Positions 1 to 12,900 of a stretch of 64,000 bases of DNA are shown in pieces. Each line of letters starts with the position of its first letter. The first letter of the stretch is position 1. Position numbers and translations under genes: made by a program. Location: the NCBI GenBank assembly GCA_013397075.1, contig VWZS01008191.1, positions 162,286 through 226,285 of the forward strand, written 5' to 3'. The DNA is from Rhabdornis inornatus (taxonomy: Eukaryota > Chordata > Aves > Passeriformes > Rhabdornithidae). The notes under the pieces were generated by a model, which was not told the DNA's origin, searched no databases, and was given only the letters and a program-made list of their open reading frames with translations.

Positions 1-801
1 TTTATACTGATATTGCAGTAAGATGAAATTCTTCTTTTCTGAAAAGCTTTGCCCCATTCTGCCACCCTGAAATATTTTGTCTTTGAGGCTTGCATCTGTC
101 CTACTGTTTTAGACCATAAGCAAACATTTCAGAGCAGCATTTTAAATAGCATTTTCATGGGAAATAGCACTAGGATACTCAGGAAGAAAATAATCGTGGG
201 AAATATTTATGTATTCTAGTGTTGTATAAATGAACAGTTTGAATATTTTGAAGAACTTTCTACTATTGCACACAAACACCAACATTTTTAAGGGCCTTTT
301 GGAGGAGAAAAGGCATTTTCCATGCCTTCATTGCTGAAAGAGAGGAACAGGAATAATTGTGGGAAGAGCTGGGAAAATGCCATTTCACGTTTTTTCCAAC
401 CTCTCTTTTTATTAATCTAATGTTGACTCAGCATGGCTGCATGAATTCCTTGTCCTCTGGTACTGTGAGGGTAAGCAGAACAGAAATGCAATGGATACAT
501 TTAGGATCCCTTTGGAATTTTTAGTTTTCAACCACCAAACCATATCTGGTGTTTGTTTCAACTTTATCTTTGCTTGATATCAACTGATGTCCTTAAGGAA
601 TAGCCAGACTGATTAGTCTTTAAGACTGCAGAATAGGTAGGAGAGAAAAGACTTTATTATCTAAGCAGTTTGTGGTGAAAAAATGGGATACAAGTTGCTG
701 AGATGAGAGCCAGAGCAGATAATGAGAAACTCTTTGTCTCTGAAGGAACTGCTTTTTTTTCTCCCTGATGGTCCACTAATATTTTCTTCATTCACCTACA
801 G
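1..801 (+). other. OBSCN: Intron of OBSCN upstream of the last DH exon
   Basis: The window opens inside an intron. No open exon-like block, repeat family or RNA gene is evident here. The segment ends in a short pyrimidine-rich acceptor (AG at 800-801). Confidence 0.6.
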
Positions 802-966
802 GAATTGATCAGAAACAAAGCCAGAAACAGCCAGAACTGCACTCTGCTGGAGCAAGCCTATGCCATTGTGTCTGCCCTGACCCGAAGAGCAGAGAACAAC
901 CTCCATGTTTCACTCATTGAGAATTATCCAGGGACCTTGGAAAGCCTGGGGGAACCCATCCGGCAG
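802..966 (+). CDS. OBSCN: OBSCN exon: C-terminal part of the DH (RhoGEF) domain
   Basis: One 165-nt, 55-codon exon, phase 0 at both ends, with acceptor AG at 800-801 and a GTAACT donor at 967. It encodes a helical segment starting ELIRNKARNSQNC and containing LIENYPGTLESLGEPIRQ, the last helices of a Dbl-homology domain just before the PH domain. The obscurin DH domain is a guanine-nucleotide exchange factor for Rho-family GTPases in muscle. The first part of the domain lies upstream of the window. The reading frame, length and position directly before a PH domain support the call; the catalytic surface itself cannot be judged from this fragment. Confidence 0.9.
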
Positions 967-3900
967 GTAACTGGAATTTCCAGTCACTGTTGGCTCCATG
1001 TGTGCCTTCACCAGTTTCTAAGGAGCCTTAATTCTTAGAAGAAAATCCTTCAGAAATTGTATCTGATTTGCTTATTTCACTTATTGTTGTCCAGAAATGG
1101 GTGTCCAGAAATGGGTTTCATACACTAAGGTATGAAACAGCAGAGCATGGATTCTTATGGAGTAATTCACACATAATGCAGTTATTTGCCTTTGTGATCT
1201 GCTCATCAAGCAGGAATAAAATTGTTCTGGGCCTCTACATGATCTAAAAGGGTTTTAACTCATCCTCTCAGATTATTGGGAAGCAACACAGGGCAACTCC
1301 TGGAGTTACTGGCATCAACAGACCCATGTGCTCCCCCAGGTTTATCCCATGAACCAGGTGTGTGGATTTTTAGATGACCCAGCTATTAGGACACTTCAGT
1401 CTAGGACTTTCAACACCCTCACTCAAATTCCTGTTTCTTTATAGATTTGCTGTGTTATTCCAGGCAAGTCATTTATTCTGTCTGTATCCAAAGTTTTCCA
1501 TGGGAATCAGGGTGTACTGCTGAGTGGAGTAGTAAGGCTGAATTACAGTGATACTGTGGTGGGCATTTGTCTCTCCACATTCAGGCATCCAAACAGTGTC
1601 CAGTCACACCCCTTGAGTGTTTCCTTCTCCCTAGAGATGCCAGGGGAAACCCATGTCACTAATTAAGCTGTGTCTGAAGCTATGTGAAATTAATACTTCC
1701 TGCTCTGGTGAAGGTGGCCAAATCATCATGTAAAGTGTCTGTATAATACACAAAATACAATTTTCCTTTAGTATTTCTGAGAGTGTTTCCACCTCATAAA
1801 GGCTCTCTGTTTTTCTGGCACCAAATAATACCATTTAAATGAAGATACAATTACAACCACTGGCTGTACCTGTGTCTGATGAGTCACCTTGAGCTTTAGA
1901 AACCATCTGCTGTGCTTTAATAAACCAGAGATACATCAGGGGATGTTGCAACAGGAAACATTTCTTATCTGGGCACTGAAAAATGATGGTGAGACCTAAC
2001 TGTGGTAATTATTCCAGATGTATCACTATGTGCTCTTCCTTCTTTTTCCTATCAGGGCCACTTCATTGTGTGGGAAGGAGCTCCAGGAGCTCGAATGGCA
2101 TGGAAAGGACACAAAAGACATGTTTTCCTCTTCAAAAATTATATTGTGATCTGCAAACCAAAGCGAGACACAAAGACAGACACCTACAGCTACATCTTCA
2201 AGAACATCATGAAGGTCTGATCACTTCATCCTCACATAAAGCATTTCCCTGTCAATTAGAGCTTCACTTTTATATCCAGCTTGGACATTCTTCTAATCCT
2301 TCTGAGCTATTCCTTTGCTTCAAAAAGTCTTTGAAGCACAAGTAGAATCTACATTTATCCCAAAATATCTTTTTTAAACCTCTCAGAAACATCAGGGTGG
2401 ACTTTCGCCATGCAGCAAGGAGATTACAAGTACAAGCATTCATTTACCTCTGTTATCTCATTTAATTGACAGCATAAATATATTATATTGATGTGGATTT
2501 TATTGCCTACAATATTTTCTTGCATTTGTAAATCTCTGGTTTTGGCAGTCTGTAATATTTGGAGTAAATTAGAAGGAATCTTTTTTGTTAAATTCCATCG
2601 GGTTCTCTCTGCTGATTATGTTGTTCTCAGACACCAATTCCTGCTCAGAAATGGAAAAATTCAGAGGATTTGACCCACTCATCTTCAGACATTCAGGGTT
2701 AAAACTGCCAGAAACTGAGGAAAGAGTTTTCACAAGGCAGGAGATTCTCAACTCCAAAAAAAAAACAAAACAGCCAACCAAACAAAAATCCCATGGAGTT
2801 CTTGACCAAGGCCTGCCAGGACTTTCCGAAAGCCCTTATCTCTGTCCTCATCAGTATTCATAGGCAGATTTTATTTTCCAAGCAAAATAAAATGGAAACA
2901 TTTCCATGCTTTGTCCAGAGACTGCCTGTTCTCTATTTTTTACCATGTTGCCTGGGCCCAACCCTTCAGGAACAGTGTGTTCCACCCTTGGGATAACTTT
3001 TAATGCTGGATATCGTTTCCCTGAAAAATTAATCCCAGGAAAATGTCTGGCTTGGTAACCAGAAAGTCAAATACAGAAGGGAAAATAACTCTCAAAGTAG
3101 CTCTGACTGCTCCTCTGCCAAAGCCACGTTGCGTTGCTCACGCGATCTGAAAAATCTTTGAGGAAAGCGCAGATTGCCCCTTTTTGCTGTTGGGAATTCC
3201 TAAGAACACAGGGTTTGTGGTGACTTTCATGCCCTTTGTGTCACTCAGCTGAACAACATAGATGTGAACGACCTGGTGGAAGGGGATGACCGGGCCTTTG
3301 AGATCTGGCACGAGCGGGAGGACCTGGTGCGCAAATACCTCCTGCAGGCGCGAACCGTGAACATCAAGAACTCCTGGGTGAAGGAGATCCTGGGCCTCCA
3401 GCAGCGCATCAGCGAGCCCATCTGGGGTAAGTGTGGCACAAGGCAGCCCAAACCTCACTTTTTTTTGGTTTTTCTTGGATGGTCCTCTTGGTTCAGGAAA
3501 TTATAAAGAGGGAGAGAAGCTGTTTATGGTCATTAAATGTGGGGGCGGGTCCAGGGAGAGGATTCTGCCCCTTTGCTCTGCTCTTGTGGGATCCCACCTG
3601 CAGTGGTCTGTCCAGCTAGGGGGTCTGCAATACCAAATGGACATGGAGCTGCTGCAGTGAGTCCATGAAGATAATCTGGGGGTTGAAACACCTCTCCTGG
3701 AGGAAAGGCAGGGAGATTTGGGGTTGTACTCTGATCCAGAGTCCTACATGCCCCAGTACAAATGACCCTGTGTCTTCACTGGGTTCTGGACTCTTCACAC
3801 GACTCCTGGCTTACACTGCTCTATCTGCGCACCTGGGTTTGCTTTGGAATTTTGTCTGGTCATTAGGGCATCACCATTCTCAGTGTCACTTGAGATTCCA

Positions 3901-6900
3901 CCAATTTTCAATCCACAAAATCTGTCAACAGGGATATTCGATCTTTATTTTCCAGGTGTAAGCTACAAATGGTGTCCACTATAGTGGAAGGGTATTAGGC
4001 ATCTTAAAATGCCAGAACAGCATTGGATTTAGTCCACAGACATAGAAAACAAGTCTTGGCACTTCATTTCTGTGCCTTTTGTGAGGTGTTTTAGTAAGGT
4101 ATCAGAACAATTGTATGTGGTTTCATATGGTAGCACTGGGTTAAAATAAAAGTCACTTAATAAAGGAACAGGTTGCCCAAAGTTGTGCCTGCCCCATCCC
4201 TGGAAGTGTCCAAGGCCAGGCTGGATGGGGCTTGGAGCAGCCTGGGATAGTGGAAGGTGTCCCTGCCCATGGCAGGGGTTGGAATGCAATGATCTTTAAG
4301 ATCTCTTCCAACCCAAACCACTCCGTGATTCTAGGATTCAATCAAAGCGTAGATTTTGTTGTAAGGACACCAGCAGAATGCTAGTTTGGATATCCAGGCT
4401 GGATTTTATTTGAGGAATTATCTTAATGGTGACAGATGTGTGGTGTCTGAATAATGGATGTGCTTATTAAAATCATGGTCTAAAATAAATCATGGTCTAA
4501 AATAATTCCAGATCAGCAACAAATTCCTTGTTCAAAACATGTTCTAACTTTATAGCCACAAACATACATGTTACAGACTGAATTTAGTCTCAGACAAGCA
4601 AGGAGAGCATGTCACCTATAAAATCTTGAGTCGCTAAAATTTCCTGCTCAGTTTTCCATTCTGAACCTTACAGATTTGCAAAAATTATTCCAATCTCACT
4701 TAGCAGCAGCCATGCCATGGACAGAGCCCCCTCCTCCAGACTAACACGCTTCCTCTGATGTTTCAGTCCCTCCAGACTTTGAGGAAGAGCTGGCAGACTG
4801 CACAGCTGAGCTGGGAGAGACAGTCAAGCTGGCCTGCAAGGTGACAGGAGCTCCCAAGCCATCCATCAGCTGGTACAAAGGTACGAGCAGCAGGGCATGA
4901 AATGCACCCTTCCAGATGTGCTCCCTGACCATATTGCTGTGATAATTGGCCAGTGAGTAATACAAGAGCTGATCCTCTAGAGATACTCAAGTCTAGAGAC
5001 CGTGGTTTTGGGCATTTTGGGTGTGCTCCTTGGGCTGGAAAAGCAGAATTATGACTGCACAGAATGTAGTCTGGGATAATTTCACTTTTAAATGAGGAGT
5101 GGTGATGTATGAGGTCCTTCAACAGTACTTTGCCCTGGATGATGTTTTATAGAGAGCTGGATGAAGATGAAGATCTGATTCCTCAACTTCTAACATCAGC
5201 TGCAATAATACAGCTCTCAGCCCTCTCATGACGAAAAGCTGGATGAAATTCCAAAGGAGGAAACTCTAAGTAAGCTATTTTAAAAGAAATAACTTCTCTT
5301 TCAGATGGAAAGCTCGTGGAGGTGGATCCCCACCACATTATAATAGAAGATCCTGATGGTTCCTGCACACTCATCTTGGACAACCTGACAGGGGCTGACA
5401 CAGGACAGTACATGTGCTTTGCTTCCAGTCCTGCTGGGAATGCCAGCACCTTGGGAAAGATCCTTGTTCAAGGTAAAGCCCTGCACAGATATAGTATTTT
5501 AAGGGGGTCTGCTGTGTAATACCTTAAATTTGTACCATCCTTGGTGGGACCAGCAGGACCAGGGCAGTGGCTGTCCCCTGTGCTGGCACTGCTGAGGCAC
5601 CACAGCCTTGGGGTCAGTTTTGACAAGAAGGGGCTGGAGCATATCCAGGGAAGGGAATGGAGCTGGGGAAGGGGCTGGGGGGGCTCAGCCTGGAGAAAAG
5701 GAGGTTTAGGAGGGACCCTGTGGCTCTGCACAACTCCCTGACAGGAGGGGACACCTGGGGGGTTTGGGCTCTGCTCCCAGGGAACAGGGACAGGAGGAGA
5801 GGGAGTGGCCTCAATTAGCAACAGGGGAGGTTTAAATTGGAGATTAGGGAAATTTCTTCACTGAAAGTGTTGTCAGCCACCAGAGCAAACTTCTCAAGGC
5901 ACTGGTGGAGTCACCATCCCTGGAAGAGCTCAAAAGACATTTAGATGTGGCATCTGGGGACATGGCTTACTGTTGGCCTTAGCTGTATTAATGGTTGGAC
6001 TCCATGACCTCAGAGGTCTTTTTCAACCTAAATGATTCTATGTTTCTAGGATGTTACAAATATTAAGACATTCCAGAAATTTTATTCAACATATACTGGA
6101 TAATATTAAAAAAAATAATAAAAATTTGATGTACAGGTGCAGGCAACTGTTTATAGGTCAAAAATTTTGGTCTTTAGTATCCTTTAGACCCAGTGAGAAT
6201 TATCTGGTTGGGGACATGCCCTTCCTCTCTGTTAAATTTCCAGCTACCAGTCACATTTACCTTGGCTTTTTGCAGTGCCCCCACGGTTTGTGAACAAGGT
6301 CAGAAATGCTTATCTTGTCGAGGGTGAAGATGTCCAGTTCACCTGCACTGTGGAAGGAGCACCCAGGCCTCAGATCAGGTCAGTCCTACCACTCCCATGG
6401 GAACAAATCCTGGTTTCCCATTTTGTATAGTCAGAAAAGTCATTTTGACTTTATGACCCTTTCTTTACTGTGTCTTTCATCTTAACCCCATCCCAATGCT
6501 GGCTCTCCATGATCCAGACATTCCTGAGATTCTCAGCAATTAATTCTAGCTAGAATTTGAAAAGAAATACCTACAGATAGACCCTGAGGGGGACCCTGTC
6601 TGATGTAAAGCCCTGGAAAACATTTTATCCTGTTGCTTATCCTCCCTGCTTTACACCTGACTCGATTTTATCAGGTATTCAGACAGAGAGCTCAGCAAAT
6701 CTTGTCTTGTTATCATTTAAAGCCCTTTTCTTGCACTGGCTGAGGAGATATCTTGGGAAGAATCTCATGAATGTGTGCAGTTTAATACCCAGGTGTGATC
6801 TACCCACCTGCAGCCCTCCCTTCCAGGACCCAAATCTAAGCATTAACTCCTGAGCTGTTTGATGGATGGATCAGTGATCTTGAGGACCTCTCGATGCTGC

Positions 6901-9900
6901 ATTATTTTTCCTGGCTCATACTCCATGTTTTCCCACTCAGATGGTACAAAGATGGGGTGCTGCTGAAGGACACCAGTAAATACCAGACTTTCAGTGAACC
7001 TCGGAGTGGCATCGTAGTCCTGGTGGTCAAGAACCCTTCCAATGAAGACATGGGGCACTATGAATGTGAGGTAAGTTCAGAGAGATTTAAATATCTGTCA
7101 TCTGAAATAATGTCATCTGAGAATTCATTTTACTGGGAGAGACCCACAGCTGAGTAATTGCTCATAAAAATATTATAGAAAGTCAGGCTGAACTAGATTT
7201 GGATTGTGAATGTCCAAAAGCTTCAGAATATTCTGATCTGACAGTTTGTTGGTACTAGTAAGAATTCATGGAGCTTGTTCTGGAGGTTAAACTCAGATCC
7301 AGATCTCTAGAGGAAACTCTTAAAAAAATTGGGACCATTGTGATGTGATTTTTTTTCTGGACTGTCTTTAAATTATGACTAAGAAACCCTCCAGAGCCAA
7401 AAGAAAGAAATTAACCTAAATAGAAGGATAAAGCACTGAAATTCCTGTTTTCTTTAGCAAGAATAGATGGAAGTAGCTGATAAATTTTTTAAAATGTAAG
7501 CTATTTTATGAAAATTAGTCATAATCTATGCATTCATTGTAATAAAACAATAATAAGTTCTGAGGGCTTGGCAATAAAAGAAATTGGTCTTGGTTTAGGA
7601 AATTAGTGTGGGTCAGCTGCTCCATGATAAATGGTTCAGCTCACAGAAATATTCAGGAAGTTTTATATACTTTAAAGAATTCTACTGGAATTTTAGCAAA
7701 ACCAGACTACCTTGTATTTGCCATTGACTAAGATCCTAAGGTCCAGTATTCCCTTGGTTGGATAAAACTCAGAAATTACTGGATGATGAACAAAAAAATC
7801 CTCTTTAATGGCCACCTAAGTGTGTGTACAGCAGGAATCTGGGCCTGTTGGTAGAGACAGCATTACCCCAGGACCAAGTACCAGGCTGCAGAGCAAACAT
7901 CCAATAATTAAGTAAAGAATAATTTAATAAATTATTAGTAAATAATTAAGTAAATAATTTCACTGATGTGCTGTAACTTGTCTGAGTAATTCTTGGTAAA
8001 AGACCATGAACTCCATTGAGCAGCAAAGTGTCCCTTCAAACTCCAGCTTGGCACTGGGGTCACACCCTCACCCATTTCTGTCCGCACTGAATTTTCAAGG
8101 GTAGCACAGGCAGGGTTTTACCATGACCCAAAAAAAATCCAACATCCTGTGTTTCATTTGGCACTGCACCATTCTCTCCAGCTGATGAACAGGTTAGGGT
8201 CTGCCAAAAGTGGAGCAGAGCTTTACCACCACAGCGCTGCAGCCCTGACCCAGGAGAGGAGAGGAGACCAAGCCATCACCATTGAAGGTACGACCCTTGC
8301 CCAGCTCCGTACGTACGCCAGCCCTCTGCCCTAAAAAAAATGAGGATCCAGGATCTTCTGCCATCTTACCCATGTTGGTTGTCAGTGTCCATGTATCTGT
8401 ACGTCTTCTGGAGATGTGCATGGGCTCCGTGCCCATCATCATCTGTTGATTTCCAAGCCTGGCAAATCAACTTCGTATAATGCTCGTGGATGCATTATAT
8501 GAAAAACGGAGGAGCAAATGAAGGGTTTGTCACAGCACTGCTAGTGCAAAATGAAATGTTATACGTGGTTGGAATACTTGAAAATGTGTGTCCAACCTGG
8601 CAGAAATGTTACAGGAGCCACTAAGTAAAGGTGGAGGCATGTTGTGATTGTTCCTGAAATACCGCTGGAGGACATGGGGAATGACTGGGAAAGCAGAACT
8701 GTCCTGAGCGATGATTGGTTCATCCATTATTTAGAACTGTCCAGGAATATTCATAGAGTCTGTTCCTTTTTTTTTAGCCAGTTTCACTGGTAGGGCGATA
8801 AGAACTGATTTTACACCCATCCAAGAACGCATCTTTCTTCACAACTTTTAGTCATTAGTGCCTAAAGTTCCCTGCTTATCCCAGGGATTTGCCCACGGAG
8901 TGTGTTAGTGCTTGCTGTAAACCCATCACAGCCCAGTTTAAATCCATGGCTACATCTCCCTAGGGAGCCTTTCATGGCACAGGGAATTGGTTCTTTGCAC
9001 ATTTTATGAGTGTCCTTGTGTGGCTGAATGTGAACCAGCCAGTTCTGTCTCTCTTGAACAGTTCCCAGTGGCAGCTCAGGGGATGATAGAGCCAAGGGAC
9101 CACCTTTAATGGGTAAGGGACAGATTTGGAGGGCAAGAGAGAGAACTGGGATAGGCACAGGCCTTTCCATGCCAGCAAACCTTGGTTTCAGAGGCCTCTC
9201 CCACGTGGGGTTGGTGGAGACATGGTCAACAAAAGCCAGAGTCTTGCCAACAGCTCTAGGACCTTCTTTCCTCAACTTTGGTCATTCCACACTATCTTGT
9301 GATAATAACAGGAGTTCAAGTGCGTGTTGGAAAGCGCATAATTGACATTATCAATGTCCACTAAGAGGCAACGTTCTGATTCGTGGAGCTGCTGGGTAGA
9401 AAATGCTGGAATCTGGAAAAATATTCAGGGATAAATTATCCTCTACTCGTATCTTTTCGTCATTTTCTACAGTCCTCAGCTGTTAGCCCTGGTTGAGACA
9501 GGACTCTGGTCTGGCTGGACCTTTGGGCGAGCCCTCTGTAGACACAAAAATTGAGCTATTGTATTAAGAGGATTCATCCACAATAAATAATTAAGATTAG
9601 CATCCTGATCTATGAACTTTCTTGACTTCATTTTAAACACGTTTTCCTTTTAGTTCTTTCCCAGAATCTCATCAAAAAGCATTACAGGGAGGATGGTGTA
9701 AGTGTAGAAACACTATAATTTTTTAAATCAAATAAACCTTCAAGTACTTGAATTCTTTGTCTTTTCTCTGCCCCAAAGGGAGAAAAATAAGTTGTGTGCA
9801 GGATGTAGAGGAACACAAATAAATCCCTGTCAGGGTGTTGTATCTTGCTGAAGTTCCCTTCAGGCAGATGTTATAAAAGCAAATAAAGGTTGTATAAAAT

Positions 9901-12900
9901 GTTAGGAGTATTTTCAGCTCTGGGGGTTTCATATGTGTATGTTCAGTCCAAAATTTCTCATCTGCTCTTATTCCTGTAATCTTAAAAAAAAAAAAAAAAG
10001 AGAGCTTGGTACAGAAATACAATTGGAGTTTGCCTGGAAGCTTCAGAAATGTCATAAGATAGGTTGGTTTGTGATGTACAGTTGCTTGAACTCGGTAATA
10101 GGGAAGAAAATAGATCCCTGAGTCATCTCCAGGGAGAAACAGAGGGAGAGCTGCTTCAGGCCAGTGGAGAAAATAGGCTCATCCATGGAGCAAGAGGATT
10201 GTTGTGAGCAGAATTGGATGAATTTGGGATAATGCACTTGACCAAGGAGAGAATTCGTTGTTTTCTTGAGAATCAATAACCAGCCTTGATTTGCCTGGGG
10301 AAAAAATCAGGTTCATCTGGCAAAGAATTGGAGGACAGGTGGATCTCATGAAGGCTATCTCTTTCCATCCTCACAATCCTTCCTATTTGTGAAAATGGGA
10401 TTACTTGTAACTTCACCAAGAGGACAACATTACTGCTCTCACAGCAGGAAATAGATACCGTGTCTGCTTCCCGGCTCACCTGCTCCCTGGGTCTGAGTTT
10501 TACCTGATTTATCTCTGTTCCTGTGAAATGTCCTTTGTCTGAGTCTCATGAGGCACCCAAGGGGCAACTATTTTAGTTTTTATCCTCCTGCCTTTCTGTA
10601 CTGTTTATTCTGCTGAACCAAATCTATGGTTTGGGATACCATTAGTCCAGTGGTTTATGAGCCCTGACCTGCAGCTGGTCCACAGTCCAAGACCGTGAGT
10701 ATCAAAACCAAAATTATTTTGTTTAAATTCACACTATGGGAGTTTGCAGGTCCCTTGGATGGACCAAATCCAAAAAGGAAGGAAACCACTGGGCTAAGGG
10801 ATCCTCTGTGAGCTGAGATCTGCCTTCAGCCACACCTGGTCGCTGAAGTCAATGGAGGGTTGCTTTCAAAAATCCTCTTTCTGTGGATATTGGAAGAATT
10901 TGAGACACTTTTTTAAAAGTGTAGCTGAAAGAAGATCCTTCTCTTTGACTTCCAGTTGACTGTGTCTGCTTTGCACCTTGCTGCCTAACCTGCACCTGGC
11001 ACACCTGGGCTGATGTGCTCTGGCATGTTCTGGTGTGATTTATCCATCCAGGCTCACTAACTTGATTATTCGTTAAGAAAAGCAAAGCCCAGTGCCTTGG
11101 GAAGATGTTGCATTTCCATATGGGTGGGCAGGTCAGGACCTAGAATGAGACAGTTAGGACAACTGGGGGGGGAGTCAGGTACAGGAGTGAAGGTAAAGCC
11201 ACAAATAAAAATTCCCAAAGCAGCTACAGCCAGGGAACAATAATTCCTTCACAGCTTTGCCTTGGATTTCATGCAGAGCCTTGGGCAGGTTCTTCAGTTG
11301 CCTTGGAGCAGCCACTTAAAAATCAGCAAAATACTTTGAAGTTCTTACCAGAAAGATTTAAAACACAGAGGAGCATTAGATCTGTTAGTGTTACTGAAGA
11401 AATAGGGCACAGGAGTTTGTCCCCTGACCATTTGGATGTTCCCTGATCAGGGTGATGATTAGGATGTTTAGCTCATTATTTTTGTTCTCTTATCACCATG
11501 GTTTAGTCTCATTTTTGGCCAGGCCACAGGGTTTTCAGTGTAAATTCAGGAGAGCCCCATCTGCCTTTGCAGCCATGTCAGTCACTGCAGGAGTGGAGCC
11601 TTTTGGTTGTTTGGGTTTGGGGGTTTTTTGTTTGCTTGTTTAGGTTTTGGTGGGGTATTTTGGAGAGACATCCCAAAACACTTGCATTTCATTCATATAA
11701 TTAGAAAACTCTTATATCCATGAGTTGAGCCACCAACCCTGGAGGGATTTCAAAGACCTGTGGATGTGGCACTTAGGGACAGGGTTTAGTGGTGAAGGTG
11801 GCAGTCCTGGCTTAGCAGTTGGATTCAACGATCTTAAGGGTCTTTTCCAACCTCAATGATGGCATGAGTTGCTCATTTTAGGATTAGTTTTAGCAGCTCT
11901 TGCCAGGTTTTGCAGATTAGTCTCCAAAGTGTAGCAGAAGGAGGTGACAACAGAACAGTGCTCCTCTGGCTCACATCAGCAGCGTGAACTGGGCAGCAAA
12001 AATAGGTTTAAGCTTCTGTGAGTGGAGAAAAGAGACTTAAAAATTGGAATAAAGGCCATAAATAACCTTCCACCCACCCAGAGCAAGGAGAACTCACTTA
12101 TCCTCAGTGTTCCATCACTTGTAAGCCAATGTTTTAATCTATTAACCAAAGAGATGTCTGGTCCTAGAAAAGCACTGGCTGTCCCTAATGCTTACAGCTT
12201 TTAACCTGCTTATCAGGGACTCCTGCTTTGCAAAGCTGTTTGCCTAAAATGCTCTTGAAAAGTTGAAATGATAAATCTGATGCTGAAAGTGGATGCAGAA
12301 TATTTTCCTCTCGGGGAAAAACAACAGGAAAAAACAAACAAACCAAAAGAGAAAGAAAAGAAACCCAAATTCTCTCATCCTACTTTCATGTGGTTCTATC
12401 CTTCAATATAGGATTGCTCAAATCCTCCCTCACACCTCGGACAGCACATATAAAATTTATTAAATTTTAAAATAAAGCTATTATAATTTTAAAATAAAGC
12501 TAAATATTTAAAATAAAGCTATTTTCAGCTTTCTCATCCCAGGCCTGCTGAACTTTTGAATATTGAATCTCTTTGACATCCACCACAAATAGAAATATCA
12601 CAGTTGGTGTCATTTGGGAGGACTGCAAGAGCAGACATTAATAGAGCAACCATTAAAGGGACTTTTTTCATACAAACATTGTGAGATTTCATTACATTTA
12701 TTCAACTATTTAGTTTACATTACTACTTAATTCTCATCTAAATAGACTTGCTGCTAAAATAATTGTAGAAAACACCTATTTTCAGGGGTATAATCCAATT
12801 AATTAGAACATTTCCATCAGAACATCAGTAATTTTACTCATATACTCTCTGCATATGGATGAATCTCATAATATTATGTAATGAGATATTCTAAAAGTTA